A stretch of DNA of 64,000 nt from TMED78 sp036337035 (GTDB lineage Bacteria > Pseudomonadota > Gammaproteobacteria > Steroidobacterales > Rariloculaceae), in assembly GCA_036337035.1 (NCBI GenBank), contig JAYZFC010000002.1, positions 248,001 through 312,000 of the forward strand, in the 5' to 3' direction. This document shows, one piece after another, positions 18,236 to 27,010 of this stretch (its first letter is position 1; the number at the start of each line of letters is the position of its first letter). The notes beneath the pieces are model-generated. The model ran no database searches. It had not been told where the DNA came from and was given only the letters and a program-made list of their open reading frames with translations. A program made the position numbers and the translations under genes.

Positions 18236-19143
18236 TCAGAAACACTCGGAGCTAATCTATATGAAGAAGGTAAATCAACTTCATTTTGAAAAACTACTTC
18301 TTCATAACTGTCAGGTGAAGATATAAGCTCTCTTAATAATAAATTATTTAAATTATGGCCTGATTTATAACCATTAAATTCTCCTATCAATGATGCACCC
18401 ATTAAATATAAATCTCCGATAGCATCTAGAATTTTATGTCTAACAAACTCATCCCGAAAACGAAGGCCATCTTCATTAAGAACTCTAAATTCATCCAAAA
18501 CAATAGCATTATCCATGCCTCCACCAAGAGTCAAATCCTTCTCTCTTAAAATTTCTAGATCTCTAAGAAAACCGAAAGTTCTAGCACGGCTAATTTCTTT
18601 CAGAAAACTTGTAACAGAAAATTCTATTGAAACTGATTGGCTATTCATCTTAAACACTGGATGTTCAAAATCTATATCCATATTTAATCTAAAACCATTA
18701 TAAGGAGACAACCTTGCGATCTTGTCACCATCTCTAACTTCTACTGTTTTATTTATCTTTATAAATTTCTTATTAGCAGTTTGTGTGTCAATACCAGCAG
18801 ATTGTAATAAGAAAACAAAAGGTGCTGCGCTTCCATCCATAATAGGTACTTCAGCAGCTGTTAACTCAACAAATGCATTATCAATACTTAAACCAGCCAT
18901 TGCCGACAACAGGTGTTCTACTGTTGCTACCTTAATATTTTTATATTCTATTGTAGTACCTAAAGTAGTATGAGAAACATTTTGTGCTTTTGCAGGAATA
19001 TCAATTGGCTGATCTAAATCAATCCTCCTAAAAACTATACCGGTATTTTGTGGAGCAGGCCTAATTGTCATATAGACCTTTTCACCGCTATGGAGACCTA
19101 TACCACTAGCGCGGATTGATTCTTTTATCGTTCTCTGTTTCAC
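18232..19143 (-). CDS. lpxC: UDP-3-O-acyl-N-acetylglucosamine deacetylase
   Basis: Zinc enzyme for the committed step of lipid A synthesis. 303 residues (E. coli 305). Zinc ligands His77 (TVEHLLSAMAG), His236 and Asp240 (FVRHKILDAIGDL), and the general-base His263 (YKSGHNLNN) are present. The start is GTG: the N-terminus KQRTIKESIRASGIGLHSG aligns with KQRTLKRIVQATGVGLHTG of E. coli and no ATG is available. It lies after ftsZ at the end of the dcw cluster, with a 116-base gap that may carry its own promoter. Confidence 0.98.
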   Translation of the reverse strand: MKQRTIKESIRASGIGLHSGEKVYMTIRPAPQNTGIVFRRIDLDQPIDIPAKAQNVSHTTLGTTIEYKNIKVATVEHLLSAMAGLSIDNAFVELTAAEVPIMDGSAAPFVFLLQSAGIDTQTANKKFIKINKTVEVRDGDKIARLSPYNGFRLNMDIDFEHPVFKMNSQSVSIEFSVTSFLKEISRARTFGFLRDLEILREKDLTLGGGMDNAIVLDEFRVLNEDGLRFRDEFVRHKILDAIGDLYLMGASLIGEFNGYKSGHNLNNLLLRELISSPDSYEEVVFQNEVDLPSSYRLAPSVSD

Positions 19144-19191
19144 AAGAAATTATAAATCCAGACTTCAATTTAAGTGGCAATACTAACATAC

Positions 19192-19208
19192 TGCACTAAA
19201 TAAGTGCA
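19192..19208. repeat. Inverted repeat in the ftsZ-lpxC spacer
   Basis: TGCACT, 5-base loop AAATA, AGTGCA: a perfect 6-bp inverted repeat about 50 bases upstream of the lpxC GTG. On the transcribed (minus) strand it is preceded, not followed, by a T run, so it is not a classical terminator. It could be an mRNA stem or an operator near an lpxC promoter; nothing in the sequence decides. Confidence 0.45.
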
Positions 19209-19259
19209 AAAAATTAAAGATAGACCACCTAATAATAAGCTTTTAAAAATATAAATTAG

Positions 19260-20393
19260 TTAGTCTGCCTGCCTCCTAAGAAAAGCTGGAATATCTAGCA
19301 TATCCTCTTGATCTAGCTTCTCCTCAACATCTTCACTATTCCTCCTTACTGTAGGTATATCTAGATCATTGTAATTCGGATTTTCGTTAACAACTTTATC
19401 AGAAGATGAAACAACCCTTATTTCTTTTGGATTAGATTCTTTTCCAAGTCCTGTTGCAACAATAGTAACCCTAATTTCTTCATTCATATCTGGTTCTATT
19501 ACAGTTCCAAGAATTACCTCAGCATCATCTGCAGCAAACTGCTTAACCGTCTCTCCCACTTCTTGGAATTCTCCTATAGATAGATCCATTCCAGCAGTAA
19601 CATTAACTAGCACTCCATTAGCTCCAGATAAATTAATATCCTCCAGAAGAGGGCTAGAAATTGCTGCTTCAGTAGCTTCTGCGGCTCTTCCCATACCAGA
19701 AGCACTTCCTGTTCCCATCATAGCCATACCCATCTCTGACATGACAGTTCTAACATCTGCAAAATCTACATTAACCAATCCTGGCTTTGTAATTAACTCT
19801 GCTATACCCTGAACAGCTCCCTTTAAAACCTCATTAGCTGATTTAAATGCATCTAAAAGTGACGTCTCTGAACCAAGCACGCTAAGTAGTTTCTCGTTAG
19901 GAATGGTAATTAGAGAATCAACATGCTTTGCTAATTCTGCAATCCCATGATCTGCAAAGCCTTTACGTTTCTTTCCTTCCATCTCAAAAGGCCTAGTAAC
20001 TACGGCGACAGTTAGAATACCTAACTCTTTGGCTAACTGAGCTATAACTGGTGCAGCACCTGTTCCTGTTCCACCTCCAAGGCCTGCGGTTATAAATAGC
20101 ATATCGGTTCCACCTATAACTTCTTGGAGTCTATCTCTATCTTCCATTGCGGCCTGACGGCCTATATCAGGATCGGCTCCAGCTCCTAAGCCTTTAGTTA
20201 TATTACAACCAATTTGTATATTAGTTTTAGCGTTGGTACCTCTCAATGCTTGTGCATCTGTATTAGCACAAATAAAATGAACTCCTTGAATGCCAGAGGA
20301 AAGCATATGAGATACAGCATTACCACCACCGCCACCAACTCCTATTACTTTTATAATCGCAGTTTCATTATTATTATCCATTAACTCAAACAT
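19260..20393 (-). CDS. ftsZ: Cell division GTPase FtsZ
   Basis: Tubulin homologue that forms the cytokinetic ring. 377 residues. The GTP-binding signature GGGTGTG is at 106-112, and the T7 synergy-loop region NVDFADVRTVM is intact. After a short linker the C-terminal peptide LDIPAFLRRQAD provides the FtsA/ZipA/ZapD docking site. The start MFELMDNN matches the E. coli start. It is the last division gene of the dcw cluster, 30 bases after ftsA. Confidence 0.99.
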   Translation of the reverse strand: MFELMDNNNETAIIKVIGVGGGGGNAVSHMLSSGIQGVHFICANTDAQALRGTNAKTNIQIGCNITKGLGAGADPDIGRQAAMEDRDRLQEVIGGTDMLFITAGLGGGTGTGAAPVIAQLAKELGILTVAVVTRPFEMEGKKRKGFADHGIAELAKHVDSLITIPNEKLLSVLGSETSLLDAFKSANEVLKGAVQGIAELITKPGLVNVDFADVRTVMSEMGMAMMGTGSASGMGRAAEATEAAISSPLLEDINLSGANGVLVNVTAGMDLSIGEFQEVGETVKQFAADDAEVILGTVIEPDMNEEIRVTIVATGLGKESNPKEIRVVSSSDKVVNENPNYNDLDIPTVRRNSEDVEEKLDQEDMLDIPAFLRRQAD

Positions 20394-20423
20394 TATTAAC
20401 TCCTATATTAAAGAACTTATTTA

Positions 20424-21647
20424 TTACCAACCTTGAAACCAAGTTTTCATTCTATTAAATAACTCAGATCCCCCGCCTAAATTTTCAGAACCTACATCAT
20501 CTGACTCCTTACCAAAAAGTAATAACCCTACTCCAGTAGCATGAATCGGGTTTCTTACCACATCTACTAAACCATCTACATACTGTGGGACACCTAGCCT
20601 AACAGGCATATGAAATATTTCCTCAGCAAGTTCTACTGCCCCTTCCATTTTTGAACATCCACCAGTAAGAACTATTCCAGCTGCAACCAGATCTTCAAAT
20701 CCAGATCTTCTTAATTCATCTCTAACAAGTGAAAATAATTCTTCATATCTTGGCTCAACAACTTCTGCTAAAGTTTGCCTTGATAATCTTCTTGATGGCC
20801 GGTCACCTACACTAGGAACTTCTATAGTCTCATCTTGGTTTGCTAGCTGAGACAATGCACAAGCGTATTTAATCTTTATTTCCTCAGCATATTGAGTCGG
20901 CGTCCTCAAAGAAACTGCTATATCATTAGTTACCTGATCACCAGCAATTGGAATTACAGCAGTATGCTGGATAGCTCCTCCTACGCATACAGCTATATCT
21001 GTTGTACCTCCTCCCATATCAATTAAGCATACGCCAAGCTCTTGCTCATCTTCAGTCAGAACTGAATAGCTAGAAGCTAACTGTTCCAAAACAATATTGC
21101 TAACTTCAAGACCGCATCTCTGAATACACTTAACGATATTTTGTGCAGCACTTACAGCTCCTGTTACAAGATGAACCTTTGCTTCTAATCTTACTCCAGA
21201 CATCCCTATTGGCTCACGGATACCTTCTTGATGATCTATCAAAAACTCCTGAGGTAAGACATGTAATATTTTTTGGTCAGATGGTATAGCTACAGCTCTT
21301 GCAGCATCTATAACTCTTTCTACATCTCCTGAGCTAACCTCTCTATCAAGAATTGCAACTATCCCATGAGAATTAATACTTTTTACATGACTTCCTGCAA
21401 TGCCAGCAAATACATTATTAACTTCACAACCTGCCATCAATTCTGCCTCTTCAACAGATCTCTGAATAGACTGGACCGTTGATTCAATATTTACTACCAC
21501 TCCTCTTTTTAATCCTCTTGATGGATGTGAACCAATTCCAATTACCTCTACCTTATTATCTTCAGATATTTCTCCCACAATTGTCACAACTTTTGAAGTG
21601 CCTATATCTAATCCAACTATAAGGTTTCTATCTTCTTTTTTAGCCAA
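20424..21647 (-). CDS. ftsA: Cell division protein FtsA
   Basis: Actin-like ATPase that ties FtsZ to the membrane. 407 residues. The phosphate-1 loop NLIVGLDIGTSKVV, the 1C domain (about 85-165), and phosphate-2 LIDMGGGTTDIAV are present, and the C-terminal amphipathic helix LFNRMKTWFQGW is the membrane anchor. The start is TTG at 21647, preceded by a near-perfect Shine-Dalgarno sequence (separate entry). Lies between ftsQ and ftsZ in the conserved ftsQAZ order. Confidence 0.98.
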   Translation of the reverse strand: MAKKEDRNLIVGLDIGTSKVVTIVGEISEDNKVEVIGIGSHPSRGLKRGVVVNIESTVQSIQRSVEEAELMAGCEVNNVFAGIAGSHVKSINSHGIVAILDREVSSGDVERVIDAARAVAIPSDQKILHVLPQEFLIDHQEGIREPIGMSGVRLEAKVHLVTGAVSAAQNIVKCIQRCGLEVSNIVLEQLASSYSVLTEDEQELGVCLIDMGGGTTDIAVCVGGAIQHTAVIPIAGDQVTNDIAVSLRTPTQYAEEIKIKYACALSQLANQDETIEVPSVGDRPSRRLSRQTLAEVVEPRYEELFSLVRDELRRSGFEDLVAAGIVLTGGCSKMEGAVELAEEIFHMPVRLGVPQYVDGLVDVVRNPIHATGVGLLLFGKESDDVGSENLGGGSELFNRMKTWFQGW

Positions 21648-21652
21648 TTAAA

Positions 21653-21661
21653 ATCACCTCC
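21653..21661 (-). promoter_or_regulatory. Strong Shine-Dalgarno site of ftsA
   Basis: GGAGGTGAT on the minus strand matches nine bases of the 16S 3' end complement and lies 5 bases before the TTG start of ftsA (9 bases from GGAGG). It is one of the best ribosome sites in the window and probably offsets the weak start codon. It decides the start: no ATG is nearby and the protein begins AKKEDRNLIVGLDIG. Confidence 0.8.
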
Positions 21662-21673
21662 CATTTAAATATT

Positions 21674-22411
21674 TTATAAACTCGCTAAACGATCTTCCTG
21701 TATATCTTTCCAGCCTACAGAAAAGCCACTTGTATATCTCATATCTATATATGAAATACGATTAAAATCTTCTTTAAGATTTGGAATAACAATATTAAAA
21801 AGTCTATTAGTTCTATTATTTACTTCTTTCCTACCAATACGAATCTCAGGTCCGCTAGAAAATGAAATTAGCCATGAATATCTCTCATCCATTGAAATAA
21901 AATCTAAATCAAGGTTAGTTTTTTCTAATGAGTCTTTTATTTCAAAATATTTATTGGATATTTTAAACTCTGACCCTTCAGGTCCAAAAAGATTTGGTAA
22001 TTCAGGGAAATGATTATTGCCTCTATCAATAAATATTTCTCCTCTTTCATTAAGAAGGCTATTTTTATTCCATATAGCAGTAGGAATTTGCTCATATATT
22101 CGAACAGCAATCTTATTTGGCCACCTTCTAGTTATCTCAACATTATCAACCCAATCTAACCCTTCTAAACGTGCCTCTAATGATCTTATTTCTATGCTAA
22201 AAAAACCTTTTCCTAAAACTCCTGAAAATATCTCTTCTACTTGAATTGGGTTTACTCTTTGAAATAAACCGACTAACTCAAGCTTCTGAATTGGCGTATC
22301 TAAAAATATTCTAGAGGCCAAAAAAATACAAATAACTAAAACAGTAAATAATATGGAATTAAATAAACTTCTATATTTATATTTTTTATTGTGTTCAATT
22401 ATATTAATCAC
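21674..22411 (-). CDS. ftsQ: Cell division protein FtsQ
   Basis: Bitopic inner-membrane protein that links early and late divisome components (FtsB, FtsL). 245 residues: short cytoplasmic tail, one transmembrane helix (about 19-36), then a POTRA domain beginning PIQKLELVGLFQRVNPIQVE and a beta domain. GTG start, with the TAG stop of murB overlapping it by one base. In most relatives ddlB separates murB and ftsQ; here it is missing. Confidence 0.93.
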   Translation of the reverse strand: MINIIEHNKKYKYRSLFNSILFTVLVICIFLASRIFLDTPIQKLELVGLFQRVNPIQVEEIFSGVLGKGFFSIEIRSLEARLEGLDWVDNVEITRRWPNKIAVRIYEQIPTAIWNKNSLLNERGEIFIDRGNNHFPELPNLFGPEGSEFKISNKYFEIKDSLEKTNLDLDFISMDERYSWLISFSSGPEIRIGRKEVNNRTNRLFNIVIPNLKEDFNRISYIDMRYTSGFSVGWKDIQEDRLASL

Positions 22412-23343
22412 TAAATTAATCCTTTCTTAATTAAAGAATTGCTAAAACTATTCTCACCGATAATCTTTACTTCTAATTCGAGGTCTATACTAAATTTATC
22501 TTTTACTTTGTTTTTAATTTTATAAATTAAATTTTCAATATCTGATGCTCTAGCAGAACCTAAATTAATAATAAAATTTGCATGCTTCTCAGAAACCGCT
22601 GCATCTCCTACTCTTTGACCTTTTAGTCCAGCTTCATCAATTAATCTAGCTGCATAATCATCTATTGGATTTCTAAACACAGAACCACAACTTCTTTTAC
22701 CTATAGGCTGAGCTTTTGCCCTTTTGCTTAATAATTTTCTTGTATCACCTGTATTAATGTTTTCATCTTTATATAATGCGAAAGTAGCACTTAAAAACCA
22801 TTCTTCCTGAATTCCCTCAACTGACCTATAAGATACTTTGTACTCTTTTGGAGTTCTTTTATTAATTTCGCCTTTACGGTTTATTGTTTCTACTGAATCA
22901 ATATTCATCCAAGTCTCTTCACCAAAAGCACCAGCGTTCATAGCTAAAGCACCTCCTAGAGTTCCAGGAATTCCTGCAAAAAAAGAAGTAGGTCCCAATT
23001 TTAATTTTGTGCACTTTTTTGAAAAAATAGCACAGGGCATACCTGAACTTACTTTTATTATATTTTCTTCTATCTCCATAAATTCTCTAGGTAAATTTAA
23101 AGTACAAATTACTACACCTTTATAGCCCCCATCTCTAACTAATAAATTTGATCCTAAACCAATCCAATAGATACTTTCATTATCATCTAAGCTACTTAAA
23201 AAATATTTAAGGTCAGAGATGCTACTTGGTTTAAAAAAAATTCCTGCTTTTCCTCCTACATTCCATGAAGTATGCCTAGACATTGGCTCATCTATTATTA
23301 GAGTAGATGAACTACTTATTTTTTTTAATAAGCGTTCATTCAT
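22411..23343 (-). CDS. murB: UDP-N-acetylenolpyruvoylglucosamine reductase, type II
   Basis: FAD enzyme that reduces UDP-GlcNAc-enolpyruvate to UDP-MurNAc. 310 residues. FAD-binding domain with YWIGLGSNLLVRDGGYKG and GPTSFFAGIPGTLGGAL; the active site SCGSVFRNP holds the proton-donor Ser. The C-terminal pattern GDAAVSEKHANFIINLG and the short length mark a type II MurB, unlike the longer type I enzyme of E. coli and Pseudomonas. ATG overlaps the murC stop by 4 bases. Confidence 0.96.
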   Translation of the reverse strand: MNERLLKKISSSSTLIIDEPMSRHTSWNVGGKAGIFFKPSSISDLKYFLSSLDDNESIYWIGLGSNLLVRDGGYKGVVICTLNLPREFMEIEENIIKVSSGMPCAIFSKKCTKLKLGPTSFFAGIPGTLGGALAMNAGAFGEETWMNIDSVETINRKGEINKRTPKEYKVSYRSVEGIQEEWFLSATFALYKDENINTGDTRKLLSKRAKAQPIGKRSCGSVFRNPIDDYAARLIDEAGLKGQRVGDAAVSEKHANFIINLGSARASDIENLIYKIKNKVKDKFSIDLELEVKIIGENSFSNSLIKKGLI

Positions 23344-24761
23344 AATTTTATTCCAATTGGCTTTCTTGCTTTAAGAGAATAAAAAAGATTTTCTGAAGTA
23401 AGTCCAATATCTCCAGCACCCATTGTTAATAATATATCTTTAGGAATAATAATTTTTTTTAAAATTTCTGGTAATAAGTCTAGATTACTAAGAAAAATTG
23501 GTTCTAAATCACTACTCAATCTTATTGATCTTGTTAAAGATTTTCCATTTATACCACTAATAGGTTTTTCGCTTGCTGAAAAAATTTCAGTTACAATAAG
23601 AAAATCAACTTTTGAAAGAGACTCAACAAAATCATCGAATAACTCTTTTGTTCTAGAATATCTATGAGGTTGAAAAATAGTAACAAGTCTTCTTTCTGGC
23701 CATATCTCTCTAATTGCTTTAATTGTAGAATTTATTTCTGAAGGATGATGAGCATAATCATCAATATAATCAATTATTCCATTTTCTGTTACTAAATTTT
23801 CCTTAATATGAAATCGCCTATCAATACCAGAAAAATTATCTAAGGAATTCTTTATTATTTCTTTACTTATATTTAAATGAAGAGCCACGGCTATAGCTGC
23901 TAAGAAATTTTGAATATTATGTATACCTGGTAATTTAGATTTAATAGTGAATAGTAATTTATTTTTCCTATAAACCTTAAAATAAGTTTTTATACCTTTA
24001 ATTTTAACTTCAGCTGCTCTTATCTCTGCATCCTCATCAAAGCCATATGTTATAATTTTTCTACTTATATTGTTTAAAATACTTTTAATATTGTTATCAT
24101 CAATACACATAAATACTGTTCCATCAAATGGAAGGTTGTGAATAAAATCAAGAAATCCAATTTTTAATCTTTCTATATTGTTCCCGTAATTCTCTAAATG
24201 ATCTGAGTCAATATTAGTAACTACTGATAATTTTGGCTGCAGATGTAAAAAAGATTTATCGCTTTCATCTGCTTCAGCAACTATGAAATTACCTAATCCA
24301 AGCTTAGCATTAGTATTAGTCTTATGAAGCTTTCCTCCTATAATAAAAGTTGGATCTAGATCGCTTTCATCAAGTATGCTAGCTATAAGGCTAGTTGTCG
24401 TAGTCTTGCCATGTGTACCAGAAATTGCTATACCATGTCTAAATCTCATTAATTCAGCTAGCATTTCTGCTCTTTTTATAATTGGAATATTTAAATTCTT
24501 AGCCTCTTGAACTTCTATGTTATCTTTTGATATAGCGCTTGATAAAACAATTAATTCTGCCTTATCTATGTTTTTCTTACTATGACCTCTATGAACTTTA
24601 ATTCCTAGGCTGCTCAACCTTCTTGTAGATTCAGATATAGTTAAATCTGAGCCCTGAACTATAAATCCTAAATTATGAAGAACCTCTGCTATTCCACTCA
24701 TACCAGATCCACCTATTCCTACAAAATGAATTACTTTAAAACTCTTTGATTCTTCTTTCAT
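23340..24761 (-). CDS. murC: UDP-N-acetylmuramate--L-alanine ligase
   Basis: Adds L-Ala to UDP-MurNAc in the cytoplasm. 473 residues in three Mur ligase domains: Rossmann HFVGIGGSGMSGIAEVL, central ATPase domain with SGTHGKTTTTS, and the C-terminal domain with YAHHPSEINST. ATG start. murG ends 6 bases upstream and murB overlaps downstream. The related mpl gene lies at 50.0-51.4 kb. Confidence 0.98.
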   Translation of the reverse strand: MKEESKSFKVIHFVGIGGSGMSGIAEVLHNLGFIVQGSDLTISESTRRLSSLGIKVHRGHSKKNIDKAELIVLSSAISKDNIEVQEAKNLNIPIIKRAEMLAELMRFRHGIAISGTHGKTTTTSLIASILDESDLDPTFIIGGKLHKTNTNAKLGLGNFIVAEADESDKSFLHLQPKLSVVTNIDSDHLENYGNNIERLKIGFLDFIHNLPFDGTVFMCIDDNNIKSILNNISRKIITYGFDEDAEIRAAEVKIKGIKTYFKVYRKNKLLFTIKSKLPGIHNIQNFLAAIAVALHLNISKEIIKNSLDNFSGIDRRFHIKENLVTENGIIDYIDDYAHHPSEINSTIKAIREIWPERRLVTIFQPHRYSRTKELFDDFVESLSKVDFLIVTEIFSASEKPISGINGKSLTRSIRLSSDLEPIFLSNLDLLPEILKKIIIPKDILLTMGAGDIGLTSENLFYSLKARKPIGIKL

Positions 24762-24767
24762 TTATCT

Positions 24768-25856
24768 TTACCCTGCCATATCAATACAAGTGTCAGCTAA
24801 AATTTTTGTTGCCTCTCTTTTAGAGTTATTTCTTGCTCTATTAGCAAAATTAATTAATTTATTTTTATTTTTTAAAATACTAAATATTTTTTCGTGAGAT
24901 TCATCTGATTCAAGTTTATCTTCAGGTATAATTAGGCCAGCGCCATTAGAACAAAAATTAATTGCATTCTTATATTGGTGATCATCTATTGAATTTGGAA
25001 GCGGTATCAAAATTGCGCCTACGCCTACAGCCTCTAACTCAGAAATAGTTAGAGCTCCGGACCTACAAAAAACAATATCTGCCCAGGAATAAGCTTCAGC
25101 AATATTACTTATAAATACTTCTACCTTTGCTTTTATTTTTAAATCTTGATAGGAGCTTTCCACACAAGCCATATCCTGACCTACTTGATGCCAGACAGAT
25201 ATATCTGTATACAATTTTATTTCTTTTAGTAGCATAGGTATTTTTTTATTTAATGCTTTAGCGCCTTGACTACCTCCTAATATAAGAATATTAATAATTT
25301 TTTCTTTATTTGCTCTCTCACTAAATCTCTTTTCTGGAGGCTTTGTATTTAAAATAGATTTTCTAATTGGATTACCAATTAATATAGATTTAACTTTACT
25401 GGGAAAACTATTAGGAAAAGCTGTAAAAATCTTACTAGCAAATTTAGATAAAACCCTATTTGATGAACCAGCAATTGCATTCTGCTCATGTATTAATAAT
25501 GGTTTTCTCATTAGCCATGCAGCTAGACCTCCTGGGCCTGAAACAAAACCACCAAAACCAACCACTACTGAAGGTCTGCATCTATAAAAAATTACTAATG
25601 TTTGAATAATAGAAAAAAATAACTTAAAAGGGGATAAAAACCATGATAAGTAGCCAAACCCTCTTAAACGAGGTACAGATATCCATTTAATATCAATACT
25701 TGCATCTTTAACTAATTTAGCCTCTAATCCTTTTTTTGTTCCAAGCCAGATTACATCTTTAGATCTATCTTTTAATTCTTTTGCAAGCGCTAAACCAGGA
25801 AATATATGTCCTCCCGTTCCACCAGCAGCTATTATGATAGGTCTTTTTGATCTCAT
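24768..25856 (-). CDS. murG: Lipid II synthase MurG
   Basis: Peripheral membrane GT28 glycosyltransferase that adds GlcNAc to lipid I. 362 residues. N-terminal AAGGTGGHIFPGLALA, the membrane-association region around VVGFGGFVSGPGGLAAW, and the UDP-GlcNAc-binding C-domain with ILGGSQGAKALN and CRSGALTISELEAVG. ATG overlaps the ftsW stop by 4 bases (ATGA). Confidence 0.97.
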   Translation of the reverse strand: MRSKRPIIIAAGGTGGHIFPGLALAKELKDRSKDVIWLGTKKGLEAKLVKDASIDIKWISVPRLRGFGYLSWFLSPFKLFFSIIQTLVIFYRCRPSVVVGFGGFVSGPGGLAAWLMRKPLLIHEQNAIAGSSNRVLSKFASKIFTAFPNSFPSKVKSILIGNPIRKSILNTKPPEKRFSERANKEKIINILILGGSQGAKALNKKIPMLLKEIKLYTDISVWHQVGQDMACVESSYQDLKIKAKVEVFISNIAEAYSWADIVFCRSGALTISELEAVGVGAILIPLPNSIDDHQYKNAINFCSNGAGLIIPEDKLESDESHEKIFSILKNKNKLINFANRARNNSKREATKILADTCIDMAG

Positions 25857-27010
25857 CTTTTGATCCCTGTCCTTTTATGATATTTACTGCTTTTATTGAT
25901 CTCGTGTTGAATCCTCATCAACAATGCTAAGGAGGCCAAAGTAACAATAATACTCACTCTTCCATAACTAAATAATGGCAAGGTTAGTCCCTTAGTAGGA
26001 AGTAAACCTACATTGACACCTATATTTATAAAAACTTGAATTCCTAAAGCTATACCTATACCGGAAGATAGAAGCGCTTGAAAGAGCATACCTTTCTCTA
26101 TTGCTTTATTGCTATTCATAATAGCCTTATAAATTAAAATTCCAAATAATATTATTGTTATCGTAACACCTATTAAGCCAAGCTCTTCTGATAGTACCGC
26201 AAAGATAAAATCAGTATGGGCTTCTGGCAAATAAAATAATTTTTGTACGCTAGAGCCCAAACCAACACCATAAAAATCTCCGCTTCCTATGGCTATTAAT
26301 GATTGTATTAACTGATATCCACTTCTGTCTGGATCAGACCATGGGTCTATGAATCCAGTTAACCTTTTTAATCTATAGGGCTCAGAGAAAGCTGCTAGCA
26401 ATAAAGATGAAGCAACTATCATGAATGAAAATAAAAAATCCCTTATCCTGGCTCCGCCAATAAACAATAATCCTAGACTAGTTGTCATAAGAACTACGGT
26501 AGCGCCAAAATCTGGTTCAGCTAACAATAAAATTGATGCTAAAGCTATAAGAAATAATGGCCTTATAAAACCTGAGAAACTTTCCCTAAGTAAAGCCTGA
26601 TGGCGAACTATATAACCTGATAGATAAATCATTAAGCATAGCCTTGCTGGCTCAGAGGGCTGCATTCTTAATGGCCCTAAAGATATCCATCTAGTACTTC
26701 CATTTGCTGTATAACCAATACTAGGAATAAAAACAGAAACTAGTAAGGCAAAGGCAAGTATTAAAAATAACCAATTTAATTTAAACCAATAATCAGTTGG
26801 TATTAATAATAAAATTACTCCTAATCCAAGACCGATAAATATCGCACTCATCTGCCGATATAAATAATAAAAAGGCTCTCCAAAATCTCTATCTGCTAAA
26901 GAAATTGAAGAAGATGTAACCATTATTATGCCAAGAATTAATAAACATAATGTAGGCAACAGAATGTCTAAATCAAGATGAAATCCTCTTATATTCAGGT
27001 TAGGCTTCAC
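25853..27010 (-). CDS. ftsW: Septal peptidoglycan polymerase FtsW
   Basis: SEDS-family multi-pass membrane glycosyltransferase that works with FtsI. 385 residues and about ten hydrophobic segments. Family motifs include QPSEPARLC and the region YLPEAHTDFIFAVLSEELG, and the loop GLLPTKGLTLPLFSYG near the end. GTG start inside the murD stop (GTGA overlap). Downstream murG overlaps by 4 bases. Confidence 0.97.
   Translation of the reverse strand: MKPNLNIRGFHLDLDILLPTLCLLILGIIMVTSSSISLADRDFGEPFYYLYRQMSAIFIGLGLGVILLLIPTDYWFKLNWLFLILAFALLVSVFIPSIGYTANGSTRWISLGPLRMQPSEPARLCLMIYLSGYIVRHQALLRESFSGFIRPLFLIALASILLLAEPDFGATVVLMTTSLGLLFIGGARIRDFLFSFMIVASSLLLAAFSEPYRLKRLTGFIDPWSDPDRSGYQLIQSLIAIGSGDFYGVGLGSSVQKLFYLPEAHTDFIFAVLSEELGLIGVTITIILFGILIYKAIMNSNKAIEKGMLFQALLSSGIGIALGIQVFINIGVNVGLLPTKGLTLPLFSYGRVSIIVTLASLALLMRIQHEINKSSKYHKRTGIKR

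Noticed and set aside
19192..19208. Intrinsic terminator of ftsZ
   Set aside because: On the minus strand the T run precedes the hairpin; nothing resembling a U tract follows.
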